42,136 bases of DNA from a virus. Location of the stretch: positions 1 through 42,136 of the IMG/VR virus record IMGVR_UViG_3300038701_000842. One strand, written 5' to 3'. This document shows, in pieces, positions 10,701 through 17,830 of the stretch. Below the pieces are notes generated by a model. That model had not been told where the DNA came from. It did not search any database and was given only the letters and a program-made list of their open reading frames with translations. The stretch's first letter is position 1. Every line of letters begins with the position of its first letter. The position numbers and the translations under genes are program-made.

Positions 10701-13700
10701 CGATCAGGCCGGTCGCTGGCCACACGTATCGCTGTTCTGTGAGATGGCGCTGGTCGGGCACTACCGCGCCCTCGACAACCATCAAGCTCGGCTTTCGCGC
10801 GATGGACGCGACGGACGCGACGTATGTTGTGAACCGTTGGGAAGACGTCTCAGTTCCGGCTGAGAATGTGTGGGCGACCCATGTGTTTGAATACACGGCG
10901 GCTGGCAGTATGGAGGATGAGATTTGGCGGCTCTTCTTCTACTTCGGCGGGGGAGACAGGGACTGCGAACGCGAAGTTGTTCAGCTCTATGTCGAAGACG
11001 TTACGGACGGCGTCGAACGCGAAGAGGCTGTAGAGGCCTTGGTGGCCTCGGAAGCATCCGCGAGGTCCACGGCTGACACTGCCATCGCTTCTGATGTCTC
11101 CGGGCTTACGACGCGGATGGGGGATGCCGAGGCTGACATCGTATCGAACGCTCAGGCTGTCTCTGACGAGGAGGGGGCGAGGGTGTCTGCATTCGAGGCG
11201 CTTACGGCCCGCATGGAAGACACTCAGGGGAGCATCGTGCCGTCCGAGTTCTCCACACTGGACTACTGGACCACCAACTATACCGCAATGGACCAGCCTT
11301 CGGTCACCCCCAACATGAGCCTCGTTACCGACGACCCCGACTTCGGTACGTGCGCCGAGATGGATATTTACAACCGCGCAATCGTCAACAGGACGGCAGT
11401 TCGGCTGGTTCCGGGAAGGGTCTACGAGGTCGAGATGACGGCTAAGGCTGTCTCAGGGGACAATAGGTTCAACTTCCACTTCAACACCTTCGATGCTGAT
11501 AAGGTGAACGTTATCAACAATCAGCAGCTCAGCTTCAAGGTGCCTGAGAGCGGGAGCAACAGTACGCAGCTTCTGGCCTCTGACGGTGTCGTCACGAATA
11601 CACTCCGCTTCAGGACACCGGGATCGCCTACCGCTGGCAATGACGTGAAGGAAGTCTGGCTCTCGGGAGACCAAGTGTGGCTCCTCGCAGGCTGGAGGAG
11701 CAACGCCGGGGAGACCACGGCGTCTACCGTTCGCATCGGGTCTTTCAAGATCAAGGATGTGACTGACACGGTGGCCGCTGAGGCATCGGTGATTTCCGAG
11801 GCCTCTGTTCGGGCGTCCGCAGACAGTGCCATCGCTTCTGACGTCTCAGGCCTCACGACACGCATGGGGGACGCTGAGGCGGACATCTTGTCGAACTCCA
11901 CGGCGATCTCGGACGAGGAGGGCGCACGGGCATCTCAGTTCAACTCGCTGTCCGCAGGGATGACTGGAAGCGGGAACCTGCTGGCAAACGCCTCGTTCAA
12001 CCTCGACACGGGCAGCGGGGCCGTGAGGGCACCGGATGGCTGGGCCATATGGGGCAGTCTTACTCTTACCAATGCAGCCGTAAGGACTGACGTTTGGGCG
12101 CTCGCAAACACCGAGGATGCGACTTGGTACCTGCGAACCGCTGACTACACTCAGACGAGCCTTTTCAAGGAAATGGCATCTGATCCTCATCCCTGTCAGT
12201 CCGGCGAGCGCATCATCGCCTCTGCCCTCACTGGCGCGCACAGGGCAGACCTCCGCGCGTATGTGTTCTTCTACGATGCGAGCGGTGTGTGGCTGGGGAC
12301 TGGCTCTAGTCCGACAATCGTGTCCAACAACACCGAGAAACCGGGCGGAGCTTTGCTCTCTAGCTGGGTGCGGGTGTCCTCGGCGGTGACGGCCCCTGCC
12401 AATGCTGCCTACTGCCGGGCAGTGTTTCGCATGGTCCCATCCGGGGTTTCCCCTGATGCCTACATGTTCATCACCCGGCCTATGCTGGAGAAGGCTGCCT
12501 ACACTGGGCAGACCCTTCCTTCGCCTTGGGTTCCGGGAGACGGTGACAAGGCGGCATCTGCACATGTGGCGTCTGAGGCCTCTGCTCGGGTCTCAGCAGA
12601 CAGTGCCATCGCGTCCGACATCTCAGGCCTCACCACCCGCGTGGGAGATGCCGAGGCAAGCCTCACGACCGTCCAGTCGGTGGCTGCAGACGCTCAGGGA
12701 CGCGCTCAGGCGATCTACGGCCTGCGGACCAACGTGAACGGACATGTGGTCGGCTTCGGCCTGTCCAATGACGGGGCCACAGGGGAGTTCGCGGTCCTTG
12801 CGGACAAGTTCCTGATCGTGGACCCGAGCAACGGCTCGACCGTGGCGTCCCCGTTCAGTGTGATCGGCGGCACGACCTACATCACCAACGCTCGTGTCGG
12901 GGCCGCCCAGATCGACAGCCTCTCCGTGAACCAGCTGACCGCTGGCTCGCTCAACGTGAACCTCACGTTGGACGGGGTGATGGACATCGGGCAGGGCAAG
13001 ATCACGTTCGACAACGGGGTCTACATGAAGGTCCAAGGCGTTGCCTTCGGGGCCAACAATGACCTGATCGAATGGTATGGCCCGAAGATGGCCATCGTGG
13101 CATGTACCAAGGCCAACGCCATCATGTACGCCGACACCACCGGGAACTACCACCTCGGTGGCGGAGTGACGGCTGAGTGGGCCTCGATCCAGAACGTCTC
13201 TGTGCAGACGCTGGACTTGGCCGCTGGTTCAGTCGGGGCATCGACCGTCCTCGACACGGTGGCAACCTTCGACCTCTACACGGGGGCGAACGCCAACCCT
13301 GTCAACGCCACGGAGTTCAACACTTGGACCGACACCTTGCCAGAGGTGCCGATCAAGGTCGGTGACCAGCTCGTGGTGGACTTCTCGTATGACATCGAGT
13401 GCCAGTTCAACGCATTCGAGTTCTTCAACTTCTTGGACACCGTGAGCGTTCGCTACCACTTCGCGAACGGATCGACGACCGTGGCCTACCCGGGCGACTG
13501 GGTGAAGAAGCGGTTCTTCGCGTGTGCGTCCAATGGTGCCATCCCGAGCATCTCAGGGGCTCCTAACTACGACGTACTGGAGAGCTTCCAGCGCAAGCTG
13601 GTGCTGACCATCCCAGACGCCGCCCCGTTCAACACGGCGGGCGCGGAACTGGAGGGGGTCGAAGTGATCCTCTCGGTCGCACCGTATGCCCAGCCCGGCC

Positions 13701-13819
13701 AGTCCCGGGCGATCCACGGGGGCACTTACACAGGCTCCAAGATCACCGGACACCTCAAGCTCCGGGATATCAACGCGGCAGCCACCGTCTTCGCGGCGGG
13801 GCCTATCGCAACCTCCTAA
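7775..13819 (+). CDS. Giant chimeric tail fibre: T7 gp17-type adaptor, coiled-coil repeats, beta domains, J-like C-terminus
   Basis: A 2014-residue host-recognition protein with GAAGGA before its start. Residues 1 to about 115 match the T7 gp17 N-terminal tail-attachment domain (SYINYPADGSTTQFDI, then VNRITDFADG). About residues 130-630 are Ala/Ser-rich coiled-coil modules with recurring ISDETSARASA and TARVGDNEA units. Four non-repeated beta-rich domains follow at about 630-788, 922-1078, 1154-1331 and 1398-1588, each separated by the same coiled-coil module; they look like carbohydrate-binding jelly rolls. About 1630-1733 resembles the central-fibre/J-protein region of siphophages (VVGFGLSNDG, GEFAVLADKFLIVDP). 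The last 280 residues are a further unrecognised tip. T7 gp17 is 553 residues, so this is nearly four times longer. Confidence 0.88.
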   Translation: MALSYINYPADGSTTQFDITFGYLRRTHVFVFVDNSLVGFKWISSTRIEISPAPPLEAEVRIQRLTDKVNRITDFADGQTLLAGDLDAATLQNFYLAQEMLDGITDGVLQGDVVLNQPLVGGEPLTIQEVQSILNEAARNSPVVQQLLGDVSGNTQSILTETQDRLASVTAETQARIAAIAAEAQSRQDALSAEAQARLDALNALQAQIDADVASLAVTSAALTQEIADRISAVDGVAAGLSQEVTDRISAVDGVAAGLSQEITDRATAVQANADALAQEALDRQGGDQALDTRIDAVVATVDGNSALIASEQTARISGDNALASQISVVQAATDGNAAQIAAEQTARINADTSFATSLTALTTRMGDAEAELISVNEAVSTETSARVTAINGLQTSLNANSALIASNSTAISDETSARASAVAALQALVDDNASAITTEQSVRASADSAFTLQMSALTARVGDNEAGLVSVNEAVATESSARATAISGLQTQIDGNFASIAANATAISDETGARVSAISAIQTQVDDNEAAITAEAMARSGADSAFTLSLNALTARVGDNEADIITVNEAVSTESSARASAISGLQTQVDDANVLIASNQTAISDEASARASDFNALSAEITRVEETQSAFSKPLTSTADLHSVGASVTVEDGAGVFGQEGMVTVREAAAVGYDTTAQTNGASVVIPTNIALQFSARRVRIAVLAKASSVQPAADFVVAYSTSDTGNSGAMYSALTYSWAWHTFYYQVPAASAGGTDFLGIFSTGSDGDGVDVARVMIDVAATAGDIPEIAQNTAAITSEQTARASADSAIASDVSALTTRMGDAEADIVSNQTAISNETSARASAVSGLQTQINGNAAAITSEQTARSTADSSLASDISGLTARVEDAEAGVISNSTAISDEETARAASIDLLYARFSGTRQDMLGADRRMSSGLDGLPQDVGNLNSTWYEEETADGPKVTIPVSSAQLSLKETIRPVAGHTYRCSVRWRWSGTTAPSTTIKLGFRAMDATDATYVVNRWEDVSVPAENVWATHVFEYTAAGSMEDEIWRLFFYFGGGDRDCEREVVQLYVEDVTDGVEREEAVEALVASEASARSTADTAIASDVSGLTTRMGDAEADIVSNAQAVSDEEGARVSAFEALTARMEDTQGSIVPSEFSTLDYWTTNYTAMDQPSVTPNMSLVTDDPDFGTCAEMDIYNRAIVNRTAVRLVPGRVYEVEMTAKAVSGDNRFNFHFNTFDADKVNVINNQQLSFKVPESGSNSTQLLASDGVVTNTLRFRTPGSPTAGNDVKEVWLSGDQVWLLAGWRSNAGETTASTVRIGSFKIKDVTDTVAAEASVISEASVRASADSAIASDVSGLTTRMGDAEADILSNSTAISDEEGARASQFNSLSAGMTGSGNLLANASFNLDTGSGAVRAPDGWAIWGSLTLTNAAVRTDVWALANTEDATWYLRTADYTQTSLFKEMASDPHPCQSGERIIASALTGAHRADLRAYVFFYDASGVWLGTGSSPTIVSNNTEKPGGALLSSWVRVSSAVTAPANAAYCRAVFRMVPSGVSPDAYMFITRPMLEKAAYTGQTLPSPWVPGDGDKAASAHVASEASARVSADSAIASDISGLTTRVGDAEASLTTVQSVAADAQGRAQAIYGLRTNVNGHVVGFGLSNDGATGEFAVLADKFLIVDPSNGSTVASPFSVIGGTTYITNARVGAAQIDSLSVNQLTAGSLNVNLTLDGVMDIGQGKITFDNGVYMKVQGVAFGANNDLIEWYGPKMAIVACTKANAIMYADTTGNYHLGGGVTAEWASIQNVSVQTLDLAAGSVGASTVLDTVATFDLYTGANANPVNATEFNTWTDTLPEVPIKVGDQLVVDFSYDIECQFNAFEFFNFLDTVSVRYHFANGSTTVAYPGDWVKKRFFACASNGAIPSISGAPNYDVLESFQRKLVLTIPDAAPFNTAGAELEGVEVILSVAPYAQPGQSRAIHGGTYTGSKITGHLKLRDINAAATVFAAGPIATS
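8459..8566 (+). repeat. 54-bp tandem duplication inside tail-fibre coiled coil
   Basis: Two 54-base units, 8459-8512 and 8513-8566, are near-identical (only a few silent or conservative changes) and each encodes the 18 residues starting DRISAVDGVAAGLSQE. This is recent in-frame expansion of the fibre shaft. Confidence 0.9.
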
Positions 13820-13840
13820 CTCTCTCAGAAAGACATCAAC

Positions 13841-14095
13841 ATGAATGACATTGAAGAAGGCTTCGACGACGTCGAGGCTCCCGTTGACCCGTGGGTCGGC
13901 GAAGACGCTGATGCAATCCGCTCCGAGCGCAATGCTCGCCTGAGTGCATCGGACATGTACGTGCTGCCGGATCACCCTGCGCAGCGCACCCTTCAGTCCC
14001 GGGCAGCCGTCTGGCTGTACCGGAAGTCCCTCCGGGACATCACGGCCACCTTCGCGTCCCCTGCGGACGTCGTCTGGCCTGAGCTGGAGGTGTAA
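13841..14095 (+). CDS. Tail assembly chaperone-like small protein
   Basis: An 84-residue acidic protein immediately after the tail fibre. Its central and C-terminal part (RNARLSASDMYVLPDHP, then YRKSLRDI and VVWPELEV at the end) follows the pattern of phage tail-assembly chaperones, where a basic segment, a short D-x-x-x-L-P-D-x-P motif, a YRxxLRD motif and a terminal WP motif recur. Such genes usually sit directly downstream of the fibre they help fold. The assignment comes from motif pattern and location only. The next gene starts GTG at 14098, just after the stop. Confidence 0.55.
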   Translation: MNDIEEGFDDVEAPVDPWVGEDADAIRSERNARLSASDMYVLPDHPAQRTLQSRAAVWLYRKSLRDITATFASPADVVWPELEV

Positions 14096-14097
14096 CC

Positions 14098-14337
14098 GTG
14101 GACAAGGCTCAGAACCTCGGCGAGTTCATTGCCGGGCTTCTTGTAGCTGGTGCGGGCGGGGCGGTTCTCCTCTGGGGGACCGTCACTGCCAACCGCACGG
14201 ACATCGACGCATTGCGGAGGGGACAGGACGTCCTCACCACCCAGCTGCGATCCGTGTCGGACGACACCGCCTACATGCGGGGGCAGCTCAACGCCCTCAC
14301 AACCCATGTACTCGAAAGCGAGGAAGACGATGAGTAA
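14098..14337 (+). CDS. Small membrane protein, candidate holin (gp17.5 position) or i-spanin
   Basis: A 79-residue protein starting at GTG 14098. One transmembrane helix spans about residues 10-31 (FIAGLLVAGAGGAVLLWGTV), followed by a polar helical, probably coiled-coil region and an acidic tail. Its place between tail fibre and small terminase is that of the T7 holin gp17.5, which also has a single main hydrophobic segment. The N-terminal anchor with a coiled coil outside would equally suit an inner-membrane spanin or an anchor for another protein. It overlaps the start of the small terminase gene. Confidence 0.5.
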   Translation: MDKAQNLGEFIAGLLVAGAGGAVLLWGTVTANRTDIDALRRGQDVLTTQLRSVSDDTAYMRGQLNALTTHVLESEEDDE

Positions 14338-14575
14338 GGCAGCCAAGATGGATGCGCTGGAGGCTCTCCACGCGCTGACCGCGAATGTGCTGAAGGTAGC
14401 CCTGAGTGACGACCCCAGCCCCCAGATGCTTGCCCAAGCCATCAAGTTCCTGAAGGACAACGGCGTGGAGCCCGCTCGGGACACGAACAACAGGGAGCTG
14501 CAAGAGCTGGCGAGCAGCATCGAGCGCATCGTCGCCGGGGGTGACCCTGACGACATCCGAGACCTGATCAACTAG
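14330..14575 (+). CDS. Small terminase subunit, gp18-like
   Basis: An 81-residue protein with GAGGAAG at 14320-14326 before ATG 14330. It shows the features of T7 gp18 (89 residues): an N-terminal helix containing LEALHALTANVLKVALSD, a SPQMLAQAIKFLKDNGVEP segment like SPQLYNAINKLLDRH in T7, and an acidic C-terminus ending DIRDLIN. It would recognise concatemeric DNA and hand it to the large terminase 131 bases downstream. Confidence 0.8.
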   Translation: MSKAAKMDALEALHALTANVLKVALSDDPSPQMLAQAIKFLKDNGVEPARDTNNRELQELASSIERIVAGGDPDDIRDLIN

Positions 14576-14596
14576 GGCGCACAGACGCCCACTGAG

Positions 14597-14667
14597 AGCC
14601 TTTCGGCTACCCCCGGGACCAACACCCCCGGGGGCTTCCTGAACGCTCTGAGCGGCCCTGTATGGCC
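14597..14667 (+). terminator. Three consecutive hairpins upstream of large terminase
   Basis: AGCC-TTTC-GGCT (14597-14608), CCCCCGG (14610-14616) with CCGGGGG (14628-14634), and CGGCC-CTGTAT-GGCCG (14652-14667) are all visible in the spacer between the terminase genes. None has a T tract. They could be RNA processing or partial termination sites. Confidence 0.5.
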
Positions 14668-14706
14668 GAAAGAGAACTACCTCACACATGAAAGGAGCCT
14701 GCACTC

Positions 14707-16461
14707 ATGGCAGCACCACAGGTTCACCCTTGGTGGCGAGACAAGTATGCAATTCAGCCGGGCGTCTGGCCGATGTACGAGGACTTCAAGGTCTTCCTTC
14801 ACATCGTCTGGAAGTTCCTCGGCCTCCCTCCGCCCACCGCCGTCCAGCTGGACATGGGAGACTACCTTCAGCACGGCCCGAAGCGCCGGATCATTGAAGG
14901 CTTCCGAGGCGTGGGCAAGTCCTACGTCACCGTTGCCTTCGTCATCTGGCTCCTCCTGAGAGACCCCCAACACAAGGTCATGGTGGTGTCGGCAGGGGAG
15001 GAGCGTGCGACAGCCTTCTCGATCTTCGTGAAGCGCCTGATCAGCGAGATGAGTATCCTCCACCACCTGCGCCCAAAGCTGGGCCAGAGGACGTCCAACG
15101 AGGCGTTCGAGGTAGGCCCGGCGACAGCCGGTGGCTCACCCTCGGTGAAGTCGGTCGGCATCACCGGCCAGCTGACCGGCTCCCGGGCCGATACGATCAT
15201 CGCCGACGACATCGAAATCCCCAAGAACTCCGAGACCCAGAACCAGCGCGACAAGCTGGCCGAGCTGATCAAGGAGTTCGACAGTGTGCTGAAGCCGGGC
15301 GGCAACATCGTCTACCTCGGCACCCCGCAGACCGAGCAGTCCCTCTACAACCGGCTGCCCGAGCGTGGCTATGACATCTGCGTCTGGCCCGCTGAGCTTC
15401 CGAACGAGACCTACTACAAGCGGATGCACAGCAAGCTGGCACCCTTCGTCCACCGCACGGTGCTGGAGGGCTACGTCTACGGAACCTCGCTGGACCCGAA
15501 GCGGTTCACCGACGACGACCTCGCGGAGCGTAAGCTCTCCTACGGGTCTGCTGGCTTCTCCCTCCAGTTCCTGCTCGACACGTCCCTCTCGGATGCCAAC
15601 AGGTATCCCCTGCGCCTGCGTGATCTCATCATCATGCCACTGGACGTCGCTCGAGGGCCGATGTCGGTCGCTTGGGGTCCGAAGCAGGACCAGCTGTATC
15701 ACGACCTGATCACCCCGGGCTTGGATGGCGATGCCTTCTACCGCCCGGCCTACACGGACGACAGCTCCTACCAGCCCTACACAGGGGCGGTGATGTTCGT
15801 TGACCCCGCTGGCCGAGGCGCGGACGAAACCACATGGGCTGTCGCCAAGATGCTCAACGCCACGGTCTTCCTGACCAAGGTGGTCGGCACTCAGGGCGGC
15901 TATGAGGACCGCGTACTCCGAAGGATCGCTCAGGACGCCAAGGAGCAGTGCGTGAACACCGTTCTGGTCGAGGAGAACTTCGGCCTAGGAATGTTCGAGA
16001 AGCTCCTCCAGCCCCATCTGGTGGCCGTTGGACACGCCTGTGTGATCGAACCGATCCGAAGCACCCGTCAGAAGGAACTCCGCATCATCGACACCCTCGA
16101 ACCGATCATGAACCAGCACCGACTTGTGGTGGCTGAGGACGTGGTCCGCGAGGATGACGCCATGGTGCAGGGATACACCCCTGACAAGGCCACGGCCTAC
16201 CGCCTGTTCCACCAACTAACCCGGATCACCCGGGACAAGGGCGCTCTTGCCCACGATGACCGCCTCGACGCTGTGGCTGGCGCTGTCTCCTACTGGGTCG
16301 ATGCCCTCGCTCAGGACCAGCGCAAGGCCGTGGAGAAGGCCAAGGACAAGCTCCGTGAGAAGGAGCTGAAGGACTTCTTCGCCAACCAGATCAATGCCCA
16401 GTTCCGAGCCCCATCAAAGGCCGGGAAGGGGCGGCGTGACGGCTTCGTCATCAGGTCTTAG
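14707..16461 (+). CDS. Terminase large subunit, gp19-like
   Basis: A 584-residue packaging motor (T7 gp19 is 586). The N-terminal ATPase has Walker A GFRGVGKS (about residue 66) and Walker B IIADDIE (about 160), with a TPQTEQS-containing coupling motif. The C-terminal RNase H-like nuclease shows FVDPAGRGAD (about 363), VLVEENFG (about 420) and HDDRLDAVAGA (about 517), which supply the metal-binding acids. GAAAGGAG precedes the start. It is the last late gene; the gene-free region with packaging-type repeats follows. Confidence 0.95.
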   Translation: MAAPQVHPWWRDKYAIQPGVWPMYEDFKVFLHIVWKFLGLPPPTAVQLDMGDYLQHGPKRRIIEGFRGVGKSYVTVAFVIWLLLRDPQHKVMVVSAGEERATAFSIFVKRLISEMSILHHLRPKLGQRTSNEAFEVGPATAGGSPSVKSVGITGQLTGSRADTIIADDIEIPKNSETQNQRDKLAELIKEFDSVLKPGGNIVYLGTPQTEQSLYNRLPERGYDICVWPAELPNETYYKRMHSKLAPFVHRTVLEGYVYGTSLDPKRFTDDDLAERKLSYGSAGFSLQFLLDTSLSDANRYPLRLRDLIIMPLDVARGPMSVAWGPKQDQLYHDLITPGLDGDAFYRPAYTDDSSYQPYTGAVMFVDPAGRGADETTWAVAKMLNATVFLTKVVGTQGGYEDRVLRRIAQDAKEQCVNTVLVEENFGLGMFEKLLQPHLVAVGHACVIEPIRSTRQKELRIIDTLEPIMNQHRLVVAEDVVREDDAMVQGYTPDKATAYRLFHQLTRITRDKGALAHDDRLDAVAGAVSYWVDALAQDQRKAVEKAKDKLREKELKDFFANQINAQFRAPSKAGKGRRDGFVIRS

Positions 16462-16482
16462 GGCCCCTCTGGCCCCTCTCGG

Positions 16483-16500
16483 TAACCCATTGGATATGAA
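16483..16500 (+). promoter_or_regulatory. Variant promoter-like element
   Basis: TAACCCATTGGATATGAA shares the AACCCA(C/T)TG core with the phage-promoter candidates but has a diverged right half. It lies 24 bases upstream of a consensus copy. It may be a weak or decayed promoter. Confidence 0.3.
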
Positions 16501-16506
16501 CACCTA

Positions 16507-16531
16507 TCCAAAACCCACTGTTATCGAGAGG
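16507..16531 (+). promoter_or_regulatory. Candidate phage RNA polymerase promoter, right-end copy
   Basis: Contains AAAACCCACTGTTATCGAG. Bases 16507-16530 are identical to 35246-35269, and the core recurs at 25600-25617. It lies just after the large terminase gene, the place of the T7 right-end promoter (phiOR) used in replication and packaging. Identity in three intergenic sites on one strand is strong evidence of function; assignment to the phage polymerase is inference. Confidence 0.72.
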
Positions 16532-16564
16532 GGCCAACTAAGGATACCTATAGTTAGACCTATA

Positions 16565-16600
16565 GATGCTCCTAGAGATGCTCCTAGAGATGCTCCTAGA
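16565..16600 (+). repeat. Three 12-bp tandem repeats (GATGCTCCTAGA)
   Basis: Three exact copies at 16565-16576, 16577-16588 and 16589-16600, followed by a degenerate fourth (GATGACCTATAG). The word CCTATAG recurs around the block. This resembles the short-repeat arrays next to T7 genome ends, built on CCTAAAG. Confidence 0.85.
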
Positions 16601-16636
16601 GATGACCTATAGACCCCATGGGACTGGGGGTGATTG

Positions 16637-16739
16637 TTAGACACCCCTCCCATGGCCCTATCTATGCGCCAACGAAAGATGTGCTTGACAGTCCCTCCTA
16701 TAGACCCCGTCTATGCGCCTATGAAAGCAGTCCTTGACA
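16637..16739 (+). promoter_or_regulatory. Tandem sigma70-type promoter repeats, likely early host promoters
   Basis: A roughly 49-bp unit is repeated. Its clearest part is TCTATGCGCC-N5-GAAAG-N6-TTGACA-like sequence at 16661-16690 and 16710-16739. Candidate promoters are TTAGAC (16637-16642) with TATCTA (16659-16664, 16-bp spacer) and TTGACA (16685-16690) with GTCTAT (16709-16714, 18-bp spacer); the third TTGACA (16734-16739) has no obvious -10. T7 also has three tandem host promoters at this place. -10 boxes are imperfect, so strength is uncertain. Confidence 0.5.
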
Positions 16740-16891
16740 TGGGTCTGCCTCCGTGGGTGGGGGAGGGGGATCGAAAATATGCTAGACAAACGAGCACCCT
16801 GATGATCGGAGACCGTCCGAGCCTTCCCCCCTTGGGGCCCTCCCGGATCGCCCAGAGCATGCCAGCGTCACGATGCCCGGCACCACATGCC

Positions 16892-16913
16892 CTAACCCAT
16901 TGATATCGTTAGG
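16892..16913 (+). promoter_or_regulatory. Palindromic promoter-like element
   Basis: CTAACCCATTGATATCGTTA shares AACCCATTG-ATATCG with the candidate phage promoters and is also bounded by the inverted arms CCTAAC (16891-16896) and GTTAGG (16908-16913). It may be a variant promoter, an operator, or both. Confidence 0.35.
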
Positions 16914-16958
16914 TCTGCATTGGGTACTAGATCCAATCCCACGGGTGTCTACAGGGGA

Positions 16959-17283
16959 CCAGAGGCGACCAGAGGCAAGGCCGGTTTCATGGCCGCCCGG
17001 GCGAGCAATCGCCTATCGTTTTGCCATAGGCTGAGCCTATAGCTCCCTCGGTTCCCATAGGCTTTCCCTATAGCTCCAAAGGCCCCCCAAAGCCGCCCCG
17101 GCCAGAGGCTGACCAGAGGCTGCCCAGAGGCTGACCAGAGGCTGACCCAAGGCCAGCCCCTCGCGCGAGCCTTATATGGGGCGATCTCGAACCCGGCTCG
17201 AACCCGGCTCGAACCCTGCCCGGCTCGAACCCTGCCCGGACCAGAGGCTGGCCGGAGGCTGGCCGGAGGCTGGCCAGAGGCTC
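16959..17283 (+). repeat. Phased CCAGAGGCTG repeats, two clusters with 11-nt period
   Basis: Copies of CCAGAGGCTG (or CCGGAGGCTG) start at 17102, 17113, 17124 and 17135, and again at 17241, 17252, 17263 and 17274, exactly 11 nt apart in each cluster. Two shorter copies start at 16959 and 16969. Between clusters CTCGAACCC(G/T)G starts at 17186, 17197, 17208 and 17224. Spacing near one helical turn suggests a cooperative protein-binding array. Confidence 0.85.
17024..17077 (+). repeat. Two 31-bp repeats each forming a hairpin
   Basis: CCATAGGCT-NNN-CCTATAGCTCC occurs at 17024-17046 and 17055-17077. The first folds as ATAGGC-TGA-GCCTAT, the second as ATAGG-CTTTC-CCTAT. They extend the CCTATAG theme seen at 16.55-16.70 kb. 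Confidence 0.75.
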
Positions 17284-17416
17284 CATTTCCCCAGAACGTG
17301 CAACCTGGTACGCAATAATGATTCGCAACTAGCGCTTCCCAAGGCCGCGCAAGGCCCCTCATGCAAAAAAAGTTCGCCCCAAATCACTAGGCCAGCAAGG
17401 GCTGGACGCCTGTCGG

Positions 17417-17448
17417 GTGCAAGAAAGTGCAAGAAAATGTGCAAGAGG
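17417..17448 (+). repeat. Three GTGCAAGAAA-like direct repeats
   Basis: GTGCAAGAAA at 17417-17426 and 17427-17436 and GTGCAAGAGG at 17439-17448. A short iteron-like array at the edge of the structured region; function unknown. Confidence 0.7.
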
Positions 17449-17469
17449 GCCTTGTGTTCGAACTCGCGC

Positions 17470-17830
17470 CATGGTCTAAGGGGTCATCGCAGCGATGCGG
17501 CTCCGGGGTGCCTCCCGGGGGAAGACCAGCGGCAGGGACCGCAGGGGCCAGCTTGAGACCGGAGACGGTCGACGGCGCTAAGAGCCCGGACAGGAGGCAC
17601 ACGCGTCACCCTCAAGACTTGCGACCCGGCATAGCCGGTGAATGACAGCAGGACCGGGGGGCCAGCCTAGCCATTGTGGCGAGCGGTTGGCGGTCGAAGT
17701 CCGGGGAAGGCCCGGCACGGCTTGGCGTATGGGAGCCCGGCGCGTTATCGCGGACCACGGGTGTTGATCTAGGGGAGACGTCACGGGCTATCGCTGCCCG
17801 TCTGAAGAGGGCCTAGCAGGGCCGAAACGT
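17470..17830 (+). ncRNA. Candidate structured RNA upstream of first early gene
   Basis: Several compact hairpins stand in one stretch: GCGG/CCGC (17529-17542), GACCG-GAGA-CGGTC with a GNRA loop (17557-17570), CCGGC-ATA-GCCGG (17626-17638) and ACGGGC-TATCGCT-GCCCGT (17783-17801). There is no convincing coding frame. It may be the long 5' leader of the early transcript or an independent RNA. I checked it loosely against RNase P, tmRNA and group I intron cores and found no match. Confidence 0.4.

Noticed and set aside
8300-12700. CRISPR-like or other DNA repeat array in the tail-fibre gene
   Set aside because: The repeats are in-frame protein coiled-coil modules with diverged DNA, not identical repeats with spacers.
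16394-16903. Open frames of 72 and 89 codons in the terminal region
   Set aside because: They run through tandem repeats and promoter-like boxes, have repetitive amino-acid sequence (for example APRDAPRD) and no ribosome sites.
17305-17330. Fur-box-like sequence GCAATAATGATTCGCAA
   Set aside because: Symmetry is incomplete and there is no iron-related gene; could be chance in an AT-rich patch.
16949-17444. Minus-strand open frames of 86-137 codons over the GC-rich repeats
   Set aside because: Their sequence is a translation of the 11-mer repeats (SLRPASG-like); no gene is otherwise on the minus strand.
17449-17640. Resemblance to a group I intron or RNase P core around GACGGTCGACGG and GAAGTCCGGGG
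   Set aside because: The conserved P/Q/R/S or CR elements are not all present, and there are no flanking exons of a split gene.
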